Counted from the first letter of the stretch, positions 7,511 through 14,494 are shown. The stretch is 25,861 nucleotides of DNA from an uncultured Faecalibacterium sp. (GCA_934561485.1 CAKTGS010000020.1:1-25861), one strand, 5' to 3'. The notes: a model not told the origin generated them from the letters alone. Numbers and translations: made by a program.

Positions 7511-8458
7511 ATGCTTACCATCAATGTAGCACAGGATGGCAGCGGCCATTTTACCACCATTTCGGAGGCCGTGCTGGCCGTGCCCTACAACTGCCCCGCA
7601 GAGATCCGCATTGGCGCGGGTATTTACCGGGAAAAGCTGGTCTGCGAGAAAAAGGACATTGCCTTGATCGGCGCAGGCGCGGAAGAAACAAAGCTGGTGT
7701 GGGGCGATGGCGGAAAGCTCCCGCACCCGGACGGACGCATTTACCACACCTTCCGCAGCTATACGGCGTTTTTCAGCGGCGAGCGGGTGCGGGTGGAAAA
7801 CCTGACCATTGAAAACGATGCCGGCCCCGGGGCCAAGGTGGGCCAGGCCGTGGCGGCCTACGTGGACAGCGATCATGCCGTGTTCCGCAACGTGCGGCTG
7901 CTGGGCAACCAGGACACCCTGTTCTGCGCCCCGCTGCCTGAAAAGGAGCGCGAGAAGGACGGCTTTCTTGGCCCGCGCTGGCTGGCACCCCGCCGCCTGA
8001 CGGCTCAGTATTACCAGCACTGCGAGATCGCCGGAGACATCGACTTCATCTACGGCGGCGCGGACGCCCTGTTTGAGCAGTGCACCATCCGCACTGTGAA
8101 CAACGGCCTGGACCGCAGCTACGTCACGGCTCCTTCCGGCGCGGCCGATGGGCTGGGCCTGGTGTTCTGGGACTGCGATTTTGTATCCGATAACTGCCCG
8201 GCAGGCACCGTGTTCCTGGGCCGCCCCTGGCGCCCCACTGGCAGGACCACCGTGCTGGACAGCCGCCTTGGCGCGCACATTTCGCCGGAGGGGTTCTCCC
8301 CCTGGCATGACCGCACCGACTCGGACCAGGCGGGCTTTGCCGAGGCCGGAAATACCGGAGACGGTGCGGCTGCACGCGGGGCGTGGGTCAGGCAGCTTTC
8401 GGCGGAGGATGCGGCGGCCCTGCTGGCCCGTGCCCGCGCCCTGTGCCGCCCGGAATAA
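7511..8458 (+). CDS. Pectinesterase (pectin methylesterase, carbohydrate esterase family 8), no signal peptide
   Basis: The 315-residue protein is a right-handed beta-helix CE8 enzyme that removes methyl esters from galacturonan, releasing methanol. Family motifs in order: GQAVA (111-115), QDTL (Asp135), DFIYG (Asp178) and LGRPWR (Arg238). These match the two catalytic Asp residues and the Arg of the family. The start codon follows AGGAGG directly (6 nt spacing) and the N-terminus 'MLTINVAQDGSGHFTTI' is the mature family start. There is no signal peptide, so the enzyme should act in the cytosol on imported oligogalacturonides, as is known for gut commensals. The small membrane-peptide gene starts 18 nt after its stop. 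Confidence 0.93.
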   Translation: MLTINVAQDGSGHFTTISEAVLAVPYNCPAEIRIGAGIYREKLVCEKKDIALIGAGAEETKLVWGDGGKLPHPDGRIYHTFRSYTAFFSGERVRVENLTIENDAGPGAKVGQAVAAYVDSDHAVFRNVRLLGNQDTLFCAPLPEKEREKDGFLGPRWLAPRRLTAQYYQHCEIAGDIDFIYGGADALFEQCTIRTVNNGLDRSYVTAPSGAADGLGLVFWDCDFVSDNCPAGTVFLGRPWRPTGRTTVLDSRLGAHISPEGFSPWHDRTDSDQAGFAEAGNTGDGAAARGAWVRQLSAEDAAALLARARALCRPE

Positions 8459-8476
8459 GCACAAAAAGAAACTGCA

Positions 8477-8638
8477 ATGAACAAACTTCCGAATTTTGTC
8501 AAATGGCTCATCATCCTGGGAGTGCTGGCGGCCATGGGCGTGATGATGTGGGCGGTGAACGACCGGGCCTCCCGTGTGGAGATGCCCGCGCCGGACAACA
8601 GCTTTGGCATCTACCGCACGGCGGACTCCCAACCCTGA
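8477..8638 (+). CDS. Small single-pass membrane peptide, 53 aa, unknown function
   Basis: The 53-residue product has a short basic N-terminus (MNKLPNFVK), one strongly hydrophobic segment (about residues 9-27, LIILGVLAAMGVMMWAV) and a polar, proline-containing tail. It is placed 18 nt after the pectinesterase stop and ends before a strong terminator, so it is probably the second gene of that transcript. The ribosome site is weak (AAAAAGAAACTGCA before the ATG). I recognise no family. Because it is short, a chance open frame cannot be excluded, but the clean membrane-plus-tail layout argues for a real gene. Confidence 0.55.
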   Translation: MNKLPNFVKWLIILGVLAAMGVMMWAVNDRASRVEMPAPDNSFGIYRTADSQP

Positions 8639-8651
8639 GCAGAGAACACAG

Positions 8652-8683
8652 AAAAAAGGCACTGCCGTTGGCAGTGCCTTTTT
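8652..8683. terminator. Bidirectional terminator between the pectinesterase unit and the ROK kinase
   Basis: A perfect 9-bp stem, GGCACTGCC / GGCAGTGCC, with a 3-nt loop is flanked by A6 on the left and T5 on the right. It can therefore terminate both converging transcripts. Confidence 0.9.
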
Positions 8684-8699
8684 GTGTATGCGGAAAAGC

Positions 8700-9650
8700 T
8701 TATGCACCCACCACCAGGCGCACGGCACCGTAAATGCCGGCATCGTTGCCCAGGGTAGCGGCCACGATGGGGGTCTCGCGGCAGGACTTGAAGGCGAACT
8801 CCTTGTAGTGGCGCACCAGCGGGTCAAACAGGACCGCACCGGCGCGGGCCACGCCGCCGCCGATCATGAACATTTCAGGGTCTGTGGTGGCGGCAATGTT
8901 GGCCAGAGCCATGCCCAGGGTGGCAGCCATCTCGTCCACTTCGCGGGCGGCCAGGGCATCGCCGCTGCGGGCAGCGTCAAATACGTCCTTGGCCTCAAAT
9001 GCGGTGCCGCGCAGGGTGCAGGGGGCGTCCGGGTTCTCGTCCAGCAGCTTCTTCATGCAGCGCACCACGCCGGTGGCACTGGAATACTGCTCCAGGCAGC
9101 CGTGCTTGCCGCAGCCGCAGGTGGCGGTCTCGTGGGGGTTCACGGTAATGTGGCCGATCTCGCCGCCGGCACCGTGGGAGCCATCGATCACCTTGCCGTT
9201 GACGATGACGCCGCCGCCCACGCCGGTGCCCAGCGTGACCATGACGGCACTGCGGCAGCCTTTGGCAATGCCCATCCAGATCTCGCCCAGGGCGGCCACA
9301 TTGGCATCGTTGCCCACCAGCACGCGGATGCCGCCCAGCAGCTCACTCAGCTCAATGGACACGTTGCGGTTGCCCCAGCCGCCCAGGTTTGCGCAGACGA
9401 TGGGCACGATGCTGGAGTCCAGCACGGGGCCGGGCACGCCCACGCCCACACCTTCCACCTGTGCGGCGGAAAGACCCTTTTCCTGCATCTTCTGCAGGAT
9501 GGCAGCGGCCAGGTTGGCCAGGATGTGTTCCCCGGCGTTGGAAGTGTCGGTGGGGATCTCCCACTTTTCCACCAGGGTGCCGGAGGTGGTGAACAGGCCG
9601 GCTTTGGCGGTGGTGCCGCCCAGGTCGATGCCGAATGCAAATTCCTTCAT
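8700..9650 (-). CDS. glcK: ROK-family glucokinase
   Basis: This 316-residue sugar kinase phosphorylates glucose (or a related hexose) with ATP in the cytosol. The phosphate-binding DLGGTTAK is at 9-16, the catalytic acid in GNDAN (Asp115), and the ROK zinc site His167 with Cys178, Cys180 and Cys185 in 'CGCGKHGCLE'. The ATG at 9650 is chosen because AGAGG lies about 9 nt before it; the TTG two codons earlier has worse spacing. Glucokinase is the most likely role, but N-acetylmannosamine or fructose kinases share the fold. The gene appears to be transcribed alone and ends at the shared terminator. Confidence 0.93.
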   Translation of the reverse strand: MKEFAFGIDLGGTTAKAGLFTTSGTLVEKWEIPTDTSNAGEHILANLAAAILQKMQEKGLSAAQVEGVGVGVPGPVLDSSIVPIVCANLGGWGNRNVSIELSELLGGIRVLVGNDANVAALGEIWMGIAKGCRSAVMVTLGTGVGGGVIVNGKVIDGSHGAGGEIGHITVNPHETATCGCGKHGCLEQYSSATGVVRCMKKLLDENPDAPCTLRGTAFEAKDVFDAARSGDALAAREVDEMAATLGMALANIAATTDPEMFMIGGGVARAGAVLFDPLVRHYKEFAFKSCRETPIVAATLGNDAGIYGAVRLVVGA

Positions 9651-9699
9651 GATCAATTACCTCTTTTTACGGCTGGATGCCGTCCGTTTTCTGCTCTCC

Positions 9700-9705
9700 A
9701 GTATA
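9700..9705 (-). promoter_or_regulatory. Extended -10 promoter for the ROK kinase
   Basis: TATACT with an upstream TGG (extended -10) on the minus strand, about 50 nt before the ATG. The -35 region at 17 bp is poor, so this is a moderate call. The rest of 9657-9795 shows only an imperfect hairpin near 9770-9792. Confidence 0.5.
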
Positions 9706-9795
9706 CCATACTTCCCGCCAAAAAGCAGTGCGGGAGATACGATTTATGCACTTGGCCGGAAATGCGGGCGCAAAATTGGGAAAAGCGCCAAAGCC

Positions 9796-10683
9796 TTACC
9801 CCTGCACAGGGTTGGTCAGGCTGCCAATGCCCTCAATTTCGCAGCGCACCACATCACCCGGGTGCAGGAACTGCGGCGGGTCCATACCCATGCCAACGCC
9901 TGCCGGGGTGCCGGTGGCAATGAGGGTGCCGGCCTTCAGGGTCATGCCCTGGGAAAGCTCGTGGATCACATGGTCAATGTCAAAGATCTGCAGGCCGGTG
10001 TTGGAGTCCTGCCGCTTTTCCCCGTTGACAAAGCTGCGGATGGCCAGCTTGGGCGGGTAGGTGTCAAATTCGTCTGCTGTTACAAGGCAGGGGCCGATGG
10101 GGGTAAAGCCGTCCAGGCTCTTGCCAAAGTACCACTGCTTATGGGCAGTCTGCACATCCCGGGCGGAAACATCGTTCAGGATGGTGTAGCCGAACACGTA
10201 GTCCTTGGTCTGCCCGGCGGGCACATCTTTGGCGTCTTTGCCCAGCACCACGGCCAGTTCGCACTCGTAATCCAGCTTCTGCACCAGGTCGGTGTGAGCC
10301 TGGATGCAGCCGCCGTCCGGCACTGCGCGGGTGACCCGCTTGGAGAAATAGATGGCATCCTGGTGCTTGGTGGCAAAGGCGTCCGCAGAATATTTTTCGG
10401 CTTCGTCTGAGTGGGCCATGTAGTTGATGCCCAGGCAGATCACATCCTGCGCCGGGCAGGGAATGGGGCTTTGCAGCTCCACGGCGTCCAGAGGCACGGA
10501 CGGAATGGCGGAAAGGGCCAGCGACAGCCCGGCCCGCACGGCGGGGGTCAGCTGGGGAATGGCCTCGGCCAGGGTGTCGCAGGGCAGACCCAGCCAGCGC
10601 AGGGGGGTAACGGCGGTGCCATCGGCGGAGAGCACGGCAGGCTCTTCCACGCCGTCCGGGGTGCGGCAGGTAACAAAACGCAT
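9796..10683 (-). CDS. Fumarylacetoacetate hydrolase (FAH) family protein
   Basis: The 295-residue protein carries the FAH C-terminal domain. The substrate-binding loop 'GINYMAHSDE' (85-94) provides the usual His91, and the divalent-metal ligands are Glu140, Glu142 and Asp171 ('DYECELAVVLG', 'LNDVSARD'). Members cleave or decarboxylate acylpyruvates and 2-oxo acids, including oxaloacetate decarboxylase and fumarylpyruvate hydrolase; the exact substrate cannot be told. The N-terminal 65 residues are the common family extension. It starts 15 nt after the DJ-1-like stop and so forms a two-gene unit with it, which suggests a housekeeping or carbonyl-detoxification role. Confidence 0.9.
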   Translation of the reverse strand: MRFVTCRTPDGVEEPAVLSADGTAVTPLRWLGLPCDTLAEAIPQLTPAVRAGLSLALSAIPSVPLDAVELQSPIPCPAQDVICLGINYMAHSDEAEKYSADAFATKHQDAIYFSKRVTRAVPDGGCIQAHTDLVQKLDYECELAVVLGKDAKDVPAGQTKDYVFGYTILNDVSARDVQTAHKQWYFGKSLDGFTPIGPCLVTADEFDTYPPKLAIRSFVNGEKRQDSNTGLQIFDIDHVIHELSQGMTLKAGTLIATGTPAGVGMGMDPPQFLHPGDVVRCEIEGIGSLTNPVQG

Positions 10684-10698
10684 GGTGCAGCCCTCCCC

Positions 10699-11250
10699 TC
10701 AGTGCCGATAGGCAATGGCGGCTTGGATGCGGTCCGCTTCGGCCTGCCCGGCCAGCTGACGCACCAGTTCCAGCGCAAAGGGAATGGCACCGCCCAGGCC
10801 GTAGCTGGTGGTGATGTTCCCGTCCACTACCACCTCCGTGTCCAGCACGTGGGCACCGGCCAGCTTGTCCTGGAAGCCGGCGTGAGCGGTGGCGTTTTTG
10901 CCTTCCAGCAGGCCCAGCGAGGCCAGCACGCTGGGGGCAGCGCAGATGGCGGCTACCTTTTTGCCGCTCTTTGCAAAGGACGCGCAGGTGTCGGTGACGG
11001 TATGGTTGGCAGCCAGGTTCGGGGTGCCGGGAATGCCGCCGGGCAGCACCACCAGGTCTACGTCCGAATAATCCACCTCTTCCGCCAGGGCGTCTGCGGT
11101 GAGATGCACCTTATGGCTGCTCACGATCTCGCGGCTGCCGGAAGCGCTGGCCACGATCACTTCTACCCTGGCGCGGCGCAGCAAGTCTACCACCAGCAGG
11201 GCCTCGCACTCTTCAGTGCCTTCGGCAAAAAACACAACGGCTTTGCTCAT
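10699..11250 (-). CDS. DJ-1/PfpI family protein
   Basis: The 183-residue protein matches the DJ-1/ThiJ/YajL branch. The nucleophile Cys103 sits in 'AAICAAPSVLA', and the conserved Glu16 in 'GTEECE' corresponds to DJ-1 Glu18. 'VVLPGGIPG' (67-75) is the family loop. DJ-1 proteins act in repair or detoxification of glyoxal-type adducts and in redox protection; the specific activity is debated for the family. The ATG at 11250 has GGGAGG about 10 nt upstream, and the longer frame upstream lacks family similarity. It is first in a unit with the FAH-type gene. Confidence 0.92.
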   Translation of the reverse strand: MSKAVVFFAEGTEECEALLVVDLLRRARVEVIVASASGSREIVSSHKVHLTADALAEEVDYSDVDLVVLPGGIPGTPNLAANHTVTDTCASFAKSGKKVAAICAAPSVLASLGLLEGKNATAHAGFQDKLAGAHVLDTEVVVDGNITTSYGLGGAIPFALELVRQLAGQAEADRIQAAIAYRH

Positions 11251-11270
11251 TTGAATCAAACCTCCCTGAT

Positions 11271-11324
11271 AAGGCTTCCCCCACGGGGAAAGCTGTCGCC
11301 GCAGGCGGCGAATGAGGGAAAGCC
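11271..11324 (-). repeat. Two-hairpin interspersed element (copy 1)
   Basis: Read on the minus strand, CCTCATTC precedes a GC hairpin (TCGCCGC / GCGGCGA) and then a second hairpin (GCTTTCCCC / GGGGAAGC) followed by CTTAT. The layout and several bases match 13688-13739 on the plus strand. Together they look like a short repetitive element. Its position just upstream of the DJ-1 ribosome site makes it part of that leader. Confidence 0.5.
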
Positions 11325-11373
11325 GCGGAAGCGCCCCGCCGGTGCGGGCACTCCGGCTTCCCAGTTGAATCAC

Positions 11374-11422
11374 AAAAAGCCGCGCACCGCAAAAGCGGGC
11401 AATGGCCCGGGCGGCACGCGGC
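11374..11422 (-). terminator. Rho-independent terminator of the TrpR-like gene
   Basis: On the minus strand a 12-bp stem with two G-U pairs (GCCGCGTGCCGC / GCGGTGCGCGGC) is followed by TTTTTG. It begins 19 nt after the TrpR-like stop. Confidence 0.8.
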
Positions 11423-11440
11423 ACGGCGTAACGGAAATGG

Positions 11441-11734
11441 TCAGGACGGAGCGTTTTTTTTGGCTTCCAGCAGAGCGCGCAGCACGCTGTCGTCTGCGCT
11501 CAGCACCCGGCTGACCCGGCTGATGATGGCGCTGGACGCGCCGGTCTTGTCCATGATCTCGGTGTAAATGCGCTTATCGGCCAGCATTTCGGCAATGTTA
11601 TAGCGCTGCTCCATTGCGCTCAGTTCCGAGTAGCTGCACACGTCCTGCAAAAAACGGTAGCACTCCTCCGGGGTCTTGAGCTGCAGAAATGCCTGGTACA
11701 GGCCGGATTTTCCGGTCGGATGATCCTTTGCCAT
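11441..11734 (-). CDS. YerC/YecD family TrpR-like regulator
   Basis: The 97-residue all-helical protein matches the YerC/YecD group of TrpR-related proteins. The N-terminal part has 'LKTPEECYRFLQDVCS' and the body 'LSAMEQRYNIAEML', with the helix-turn-helix near 'TGASSAIISRVSRVL' (residues 64-78). Family members are DNA-binding proteins of poorly known target. The start ATG has AAGGAGAA upstream. Transcription is probably from the promoter at 11791-11819. A palindrome overlaps its -10 box, which suggests autorepression. Confidence 0.9.
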   Translation of the reverse strand: MAKDHPTGKSGLYQAFLQLKTPEECYRFLQDVCSYSELSAMEQRYNIAEMLADKRIYTEIMDKTGASSAIISRVSRVLSADDSVLRALLEAKKNAPS

Positions 11735-11782
11735 GGGCGTTCTCCTTTTTGTTCGGGCTGCCTGCAGCAGCCGCTTTATTAC

Positions 11783-11798
11783 ACTACACTAGTGTAGT
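11783..11798. promoter_or_regulatory. Perfect 16-bp palindrome over the -10 box (candidate operator)
   Basis: ACTACACTAGTGTAGT is a perfect 16-bp palindrome with a CTAG centre. It covers the whole -10 region of the TrpR-like promoter. E. coli TrpR operators also have CTAG cores, so autoregulation by the TrpR-like product is a reasonable guess. Confidence 0.6.
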
Positions 11799-11819
11799 AC
11801 AAAATGGGAGAAATTGCAA
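11791..11819 (-). promoter_or_regulatory. Promoter for the TrpR-like gene
   Basis: On the minus strand TTGCAA (11819-11814), 17 bp, TACACT (11796-11791). The -10 box matches 4 of 6 and lies inside the palindrome at 11783-11798. Confidence 0.6.
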
Positions 11820-11844
11820 TGCTTTTGTGCAAAAAGGCTGCGGC

Positions 11845-12336
11845 TTACAGCGTGTGCTCAAACACCAGCTCATTGCGGGGAACGCCGCCCTCTTCCGGCT
11901 CGGCGGCCTTCAGGCTGCGGTAGCGCAGGCCCTTGAAGAACTGCTGCACGGGCAGGGCCTTGGCGTGCACGGTGCACCACACACGGCCCTTGCCCTCGCC
12001 CCGGGCCAGCCGCTCGCAGGACAGCACAATGTCCCGGCCAAGAGCCTTGCCGCGGTATTCCGGCAGGAGATACAGGTGCATCAGGTGCAGGGCGGTGTTC
12101 TCCATCTTCCAGGCAAAATAGCCGATGTTTTTGCCGCCCAGCACGATGAGAAAGTAGTTCACATCGTTGTCGATGTCCTCTTCAATGGCATCGGCGCTCT
12201 GCAGCTGGTCCACCAGAGCATCCAGCTGCTTGGTCGGGTAATAACGCTTGTAGACCTCGTGCCAGATCTCGCTGGCAAGGTCGGCGGTGGTGTGGATGTA
12301 CTTGGCTTTGGCAACCAGTTTGTAATCGGGTTTCAT
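11845..12336 (-). CDS. GNAT family N-acetyltransferase
   Basis: The 163-residue protein has the GNAT fold. Motif A, 'LMHLYLLPEYRGKALGRDIV' (about 86-105), contains the acetyl-CoA phosphate loop YRGKALG, and the C-terminal strand-helix pattern ('CTVHAKALPVQQFFKGLRY') fits the family. It transfers an acetyl group from acetyl-CoA to an amine on a small molecule or protein; the acceptor is unknown. AGGAGC lies just upstream of the ATG. It follows the nitroreductase by 12 nt and is probably co-transcribed with it. No clear terminator is seen after it. Confidence 0.88.
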   Translation of the reverse strand: MKPDYKLVAKAKYIHTTADLASEIWHEVYKRYYPTKQLDALVDQLQSADAIEEDIDNDVNYFLIVLGGKNIGYFAWKMENTALHLMHLYLLPEYRGKALGRDIVLSCERLARGEGKGRVWCTVHAKALPVQQFFKGLRYRSLKAAEPEEGGVPRNELVFEHTL

Positions 12337-12348
12337 AGTGCTCCTAAC

Positions 12349-12870
12349 TCATACTTTTACAATGTAGTCCGGCTTGCGGGGCGCGGCGGGTTTGGGGTCT
12401 GCTGCGGGGTAGCCCAGAATGCAGTGGCCAACGCCGACCCATTCTCCCTCAATGCCCCACGTTTTGAGCAGGGCCTTGCCCTCTTCGGTTTCAAACTCTT
12501 CTTTGGCGCGGTTGATCCAGCAGCTGCCCAGCCCCAGCGATGCGGCGGCCAGCATCAGATTGCCCATCACCAGGCTGCCGTCCTGCACGGCGTTTTTGGC
12601 GTTGGCGTCTGCCAGCACCACCAGAATGGTGGGGGCAGCGTACATGGGGTCGTTATCCGTTCCCATAACAGCGGCATTCATGCGGGTGAGCTGGGCGCGG
12701 GCAGCGGCATCCTGCACGACCACGATCTTGGCGCTCTGGCGGCCCATGGCGCTGGCAGCGTAGGTGCCGGCTTCCAGCACAGCGTTCAGTTCTTCATCCG
12801 TGATCTGCTCCGGCTTGTAAGCGCGGCAGCTGCGGCGGTTCTTGATGGTTTCCAGTGTTTCGTTGGTCAT
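12349..12870 (-). CDS. Nitroreductase family FMN-dependent oxidoreductase
   Basis: The 173-residue protein is a small nitroreductase-type flavoprotein. The N-terminal FMN-phosphate motif 'NRRSCRAYKPEQI' is at 11-23, with 'GTYAASAMGRQS' (35-46) and 'LGLGSCWINRAKEEF' (near 111-125) as later family signatures. The ATG at 12870 has GGGAGG upstream; the longer frame runs through the promoter. Such enzymes use NAD(P)H to reduce nitro compounds, quinones or flavins; the physiological substrate is unknown. It leads the transcript shared with the GNAT gene and is divergent from the lectin gene. Confidence 0.9.
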   Translation of the reverse strand: MTNETLETIKNRRSCRAYKPEQITDEELNAVLEAGTYAASAMGRQSAKIVVVQDAAARAQLTRMNAAVMGTDNDPMYAAPTILVVLADANAKNAVQDGSLVMGNLMLAAASLGLGSCWINRAKEEFETEEGKALLKTWGIEGEWVGVGHCILGYPAADPKPAAPRKPDYIVKV

Positions 12871-12901
12871 GGCGGTTCCCTCCCTGAAAGTTTGTGTCTG
12901 T

Positions 12902-12930
12902 ATTGTACCACAAGACGCTCCGGAGTGCAA
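12902..12930 (-). promoter_or_regulatory. Sigma-A promoter for nitroreductase-GNAT
   Basis: TTGCAC (12930-12925), 17 bp, TACAAT (12907-12902) on the minus strand, about 30 nt before the ATG. Confidence 0.8.
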
Positions 12931-13032
12931 AGTGGTCTGCGCGGGAAACGCTCTTGTTGCACAAGGAGAAGATCTCTCGAAAAACAAAGCAAAATGCACA
13001 AGAAAAAGAAAAAAGATTATGGAAAACCATCC

Positions 13033-13061
13033 TTGTTGCCGCGCGGCGGATACGTTATAAT
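13033..13061 (+). promoter_or_regulatory. Sigma-A promoter for the lectin gene
   Basis: TTGTTG (13033-13038), 17 bp, perfect TATAAT (13056-13061). AAAGGAG lies at 13078-13084, 9 nt before the ATG. Confidence 0.75.
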
Positions 13062-13093
13062 AGGGCTACCAAGTAGGAAAGGAGTCGTGCTCT

Positions 13094-13684
13094 ATGGCGA
13101 AGGCATCTCAGGTGGTTATACTGGAAAATGAATTTTACATCATCAAAGCCCCGAACGGAAAGGTGCTGGAAGTAAAGGACTTCAATACGGAGAACGGCGC
13201 CGCCATCCAGCTGTGGAGCTATGCGGGCCATCCGTGGCAGCAGTGGCAGTTTGTGGATGCAGGCGGCGGGCGCTGGCGCATCCAGAACCGGTTTACCGGC
13301 AAGATGATCGACCTGGCCCTGGGCGGCGTGGTGGAAGGCACCTGGCTGCACCAGTGGAGCCGCACCAACGGCTGGAGCCAGTGCTGGACGCTGGACCCCA
13401 CCCGCAATGGCCATACCCGCATCCGCAATGTGCTGGCCGACAAATACATTGACCTGGTGGCCATGAACACCGCAAACGGCGCCCAGGCCCAGATCTGGAC
13501 CTATGTAGCCGGCGGCAACCAGGAATGGGACCTGGTGCGCATTGACCCGGACGCTGCCCAGACCGGCCGCCGCGCCGAGGAAGCCAAGGAACCGCAGCCC
13601 ACGCCCAGCCAGCGCAAACACCAGAACGACCTGGTGCGCAAGCTGAACAATGCAGGCAAGGGCAGAGCAAGCCGGAAAGCGTAA
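13094..13684 (+). CDS. Ricin-type beta-trefoil lectin-domain protein without signal peptide
   Basis: The 196-residue protein has three trefoil repeats with QxW-type motifs ending at Trp51, Trp98 and Trp145, exactly 47 residues apart, the signature of an R-type (RICIN) lectin domain. Each repeat also carries the 'K.hEV/IDL' and 'Q.W' core. A basic, Pro/Gln-containing tail (about 152-196, ending NDLVRKLNNAGKGRASRKA) follows. There is no signal peptide, membrane segment or catalytic domain, so the protein should be cytosolic unless released by lysis. R-type lectins bind sugars; the ligand is unknown. It has its own promoter and terminator and is not obviously in an operon. Start fixed by AAAGGAG. 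Confidence 0.88.
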   Translation: MAKASQVVILENEFYIIKAPNGKVLEVKDFNTENGAAIQLWSYAGHPWQQWQFVDAGGGRWRIQNRFTGKMIDLALGGVVEGTWLHQWSRTNGWSQCWTLDPTRNGHTRIRNVLADKYIDLVAMNTANGAQAQIWTYVAGGNQEWDLVRIDPDAAQTGRRAEEAKEPQPTPSQRKHQNDLVRKLNNAGKGRASRKA

Positions 13685-13687
13685 CCC

Positions 13688-13739
13688 GCTCAGTCATCGC
13701 TGCGTGATGCCCGCTCCCCCGAAAGGGGGAGCTTTATTT
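13688..13739 (+). repeat. Two-hairpin interspersed element (copy 2), serves as terminator
   Basis: GCTCAGTC precedes a small hairpin (ATCGC / GTGAT), then GCTCCCCC, loop GAAA and GGGGGAGC (13713-13732), followed by TTTATTT. The order and several bases match the element at 11271-11324 on the minus strand. Confidence 0.55.
13713..13739 (+). terminator. Rho-independent terminator of the lectin gene
   Basis: A perfect 8-bp GC-rich stem with a GAAA tetraloop is followed by TTTATTT, 28 nt after the lectin stop. It forms the second hairpin of the repeat element listed at 13688. Confidence 0.85.
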
Positions 13740-13818
13740 GTGCTGACCGGAAGAAGCGAAAGAAGCACCTGAGCGGGCTTTGCAACGAAAACTGCTTACA
13801 AAAAGGAGAATTTCCCCC

Positions 13819-14328
13819 ATGAACTTAGGAGCATTCTTGAACCCGGAATATCCCATTTTCAGCACCACGCTGTGCTATCTGGAACGGGACAATGCCTATC
13901 TGATGCTGCACCGCGTGAAAAAGCAGGACGACTACAACCACGACAAATGGGTGGGTGTGGGCGGCAAGTTTGAGCGGTTTGAAAGCCCGGAGGACTGCCT
14001 GCTGCGGGAGGTGCGGGAAGAAACCGGCCTGACCCTGACCCACTACCGCGCCCGGGGCCTGCTGACCTTTATTCTGGGCAATATGACCGAGTTCATCCAC
14101 CTGTACACCGCCGATGCCTGGCAGGGCGAGATGGTGCAGGGCGATGCCTGCAGAGAGGGCGTGCTGGAATGGGTGCCCAAAGACAAGGCGACAGAGCTGC
14201 CCATCTGGGAGGGAGACAAAATTTTCTTCCGCCTGCTGAACGAGAACCGGCCCTGGTTCTCCCTCAAGCTCGTGTATGACGGCGATACGCTGACGGAAGC
14301 TGTGCTGGATGGGAAAAAGATCGTGTGA
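13819..14328 (+). CDS. NUDIX hydrolase, MutT / 8-oxo-dGTP diphosphatase type
   Basis: The 169-residue protein has a complete NUDIX box at residues 49-71 (Gly49, Glu55, Arg63-Glu64, Glu67-Glu68, Gly70), matching GX5EX7REUXEEXGU. Such enzymes hydrolyse nucleoside diphosphates linked to another moiety; close relatives clean 8-oxo-dGTP from the nucleotide pool. The N-terminus 'FSTTLCYLERDNAYLMLHR' and the mid-domain 'FILGNMTEFIHLYTAD' fit the MutT-like 8-oxo-dGTP branch. The ATG is fixed by AAAGGAG at 13802-13808. The gene is on the plus strand alone, followed by a structured spacer and a bidirectional terminator. Confidence 0.92.
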   Translation: MNLGAFLNPEYPIFSTTLCYLERDNAYLMLHRVKKQDDYNHDKWVGVGGKFERFESPEDCLLREVREETGLTLTHYRARGLLTFILGNMTEFIHLYTADAWQGEMVQGDACREGVLEWVPKDKATELPIWEGDKIFFRLLNENRPWFSLKLVYDGDTLTEAVLDGKKIV

Positions 14329-14341
14329 CAGCGGCAGACCA

Positions 14342-14442
14342 GCGGGGAGCTTTCCACGCGAACTTTCGGGGCTTCCAGCTCCCGCCCTATTGCCTGCGGC
14401 AACAGGGTCCCACCCTCGGATCATTCGCTGTGGAAACTCCCC
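14342..14442. repeat. Structured intergenic element with paired ends
   Basis: GGGGAGCTTTCCAC (14344-14357) is nearly complementary to GTGGAAACTCCCC (14430-14442); the pairing extends to CGAA/TTCG. Inside lies a hairpin, CCCTATTGCC / GGCAACAGGG (14385-14407, one A-C mismatch). No gene is seen in this spacer. It could be a mobile-element relic, a degenerate repeat or an RNA. Confidence 0.45.
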
Positions 14443-14494
14443 ACCGTCCTGCCGCGAAAGATGCAACCTGCAATTGCGTCCCTTCTGTGAAAAT

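Noticed and set aside
9770..9795. Terminator for the FAH-type gene
   Set aside because: GGCGC / GCGCC can pair around a 13-nt loop, but no T-tract follows, so I could not call it.
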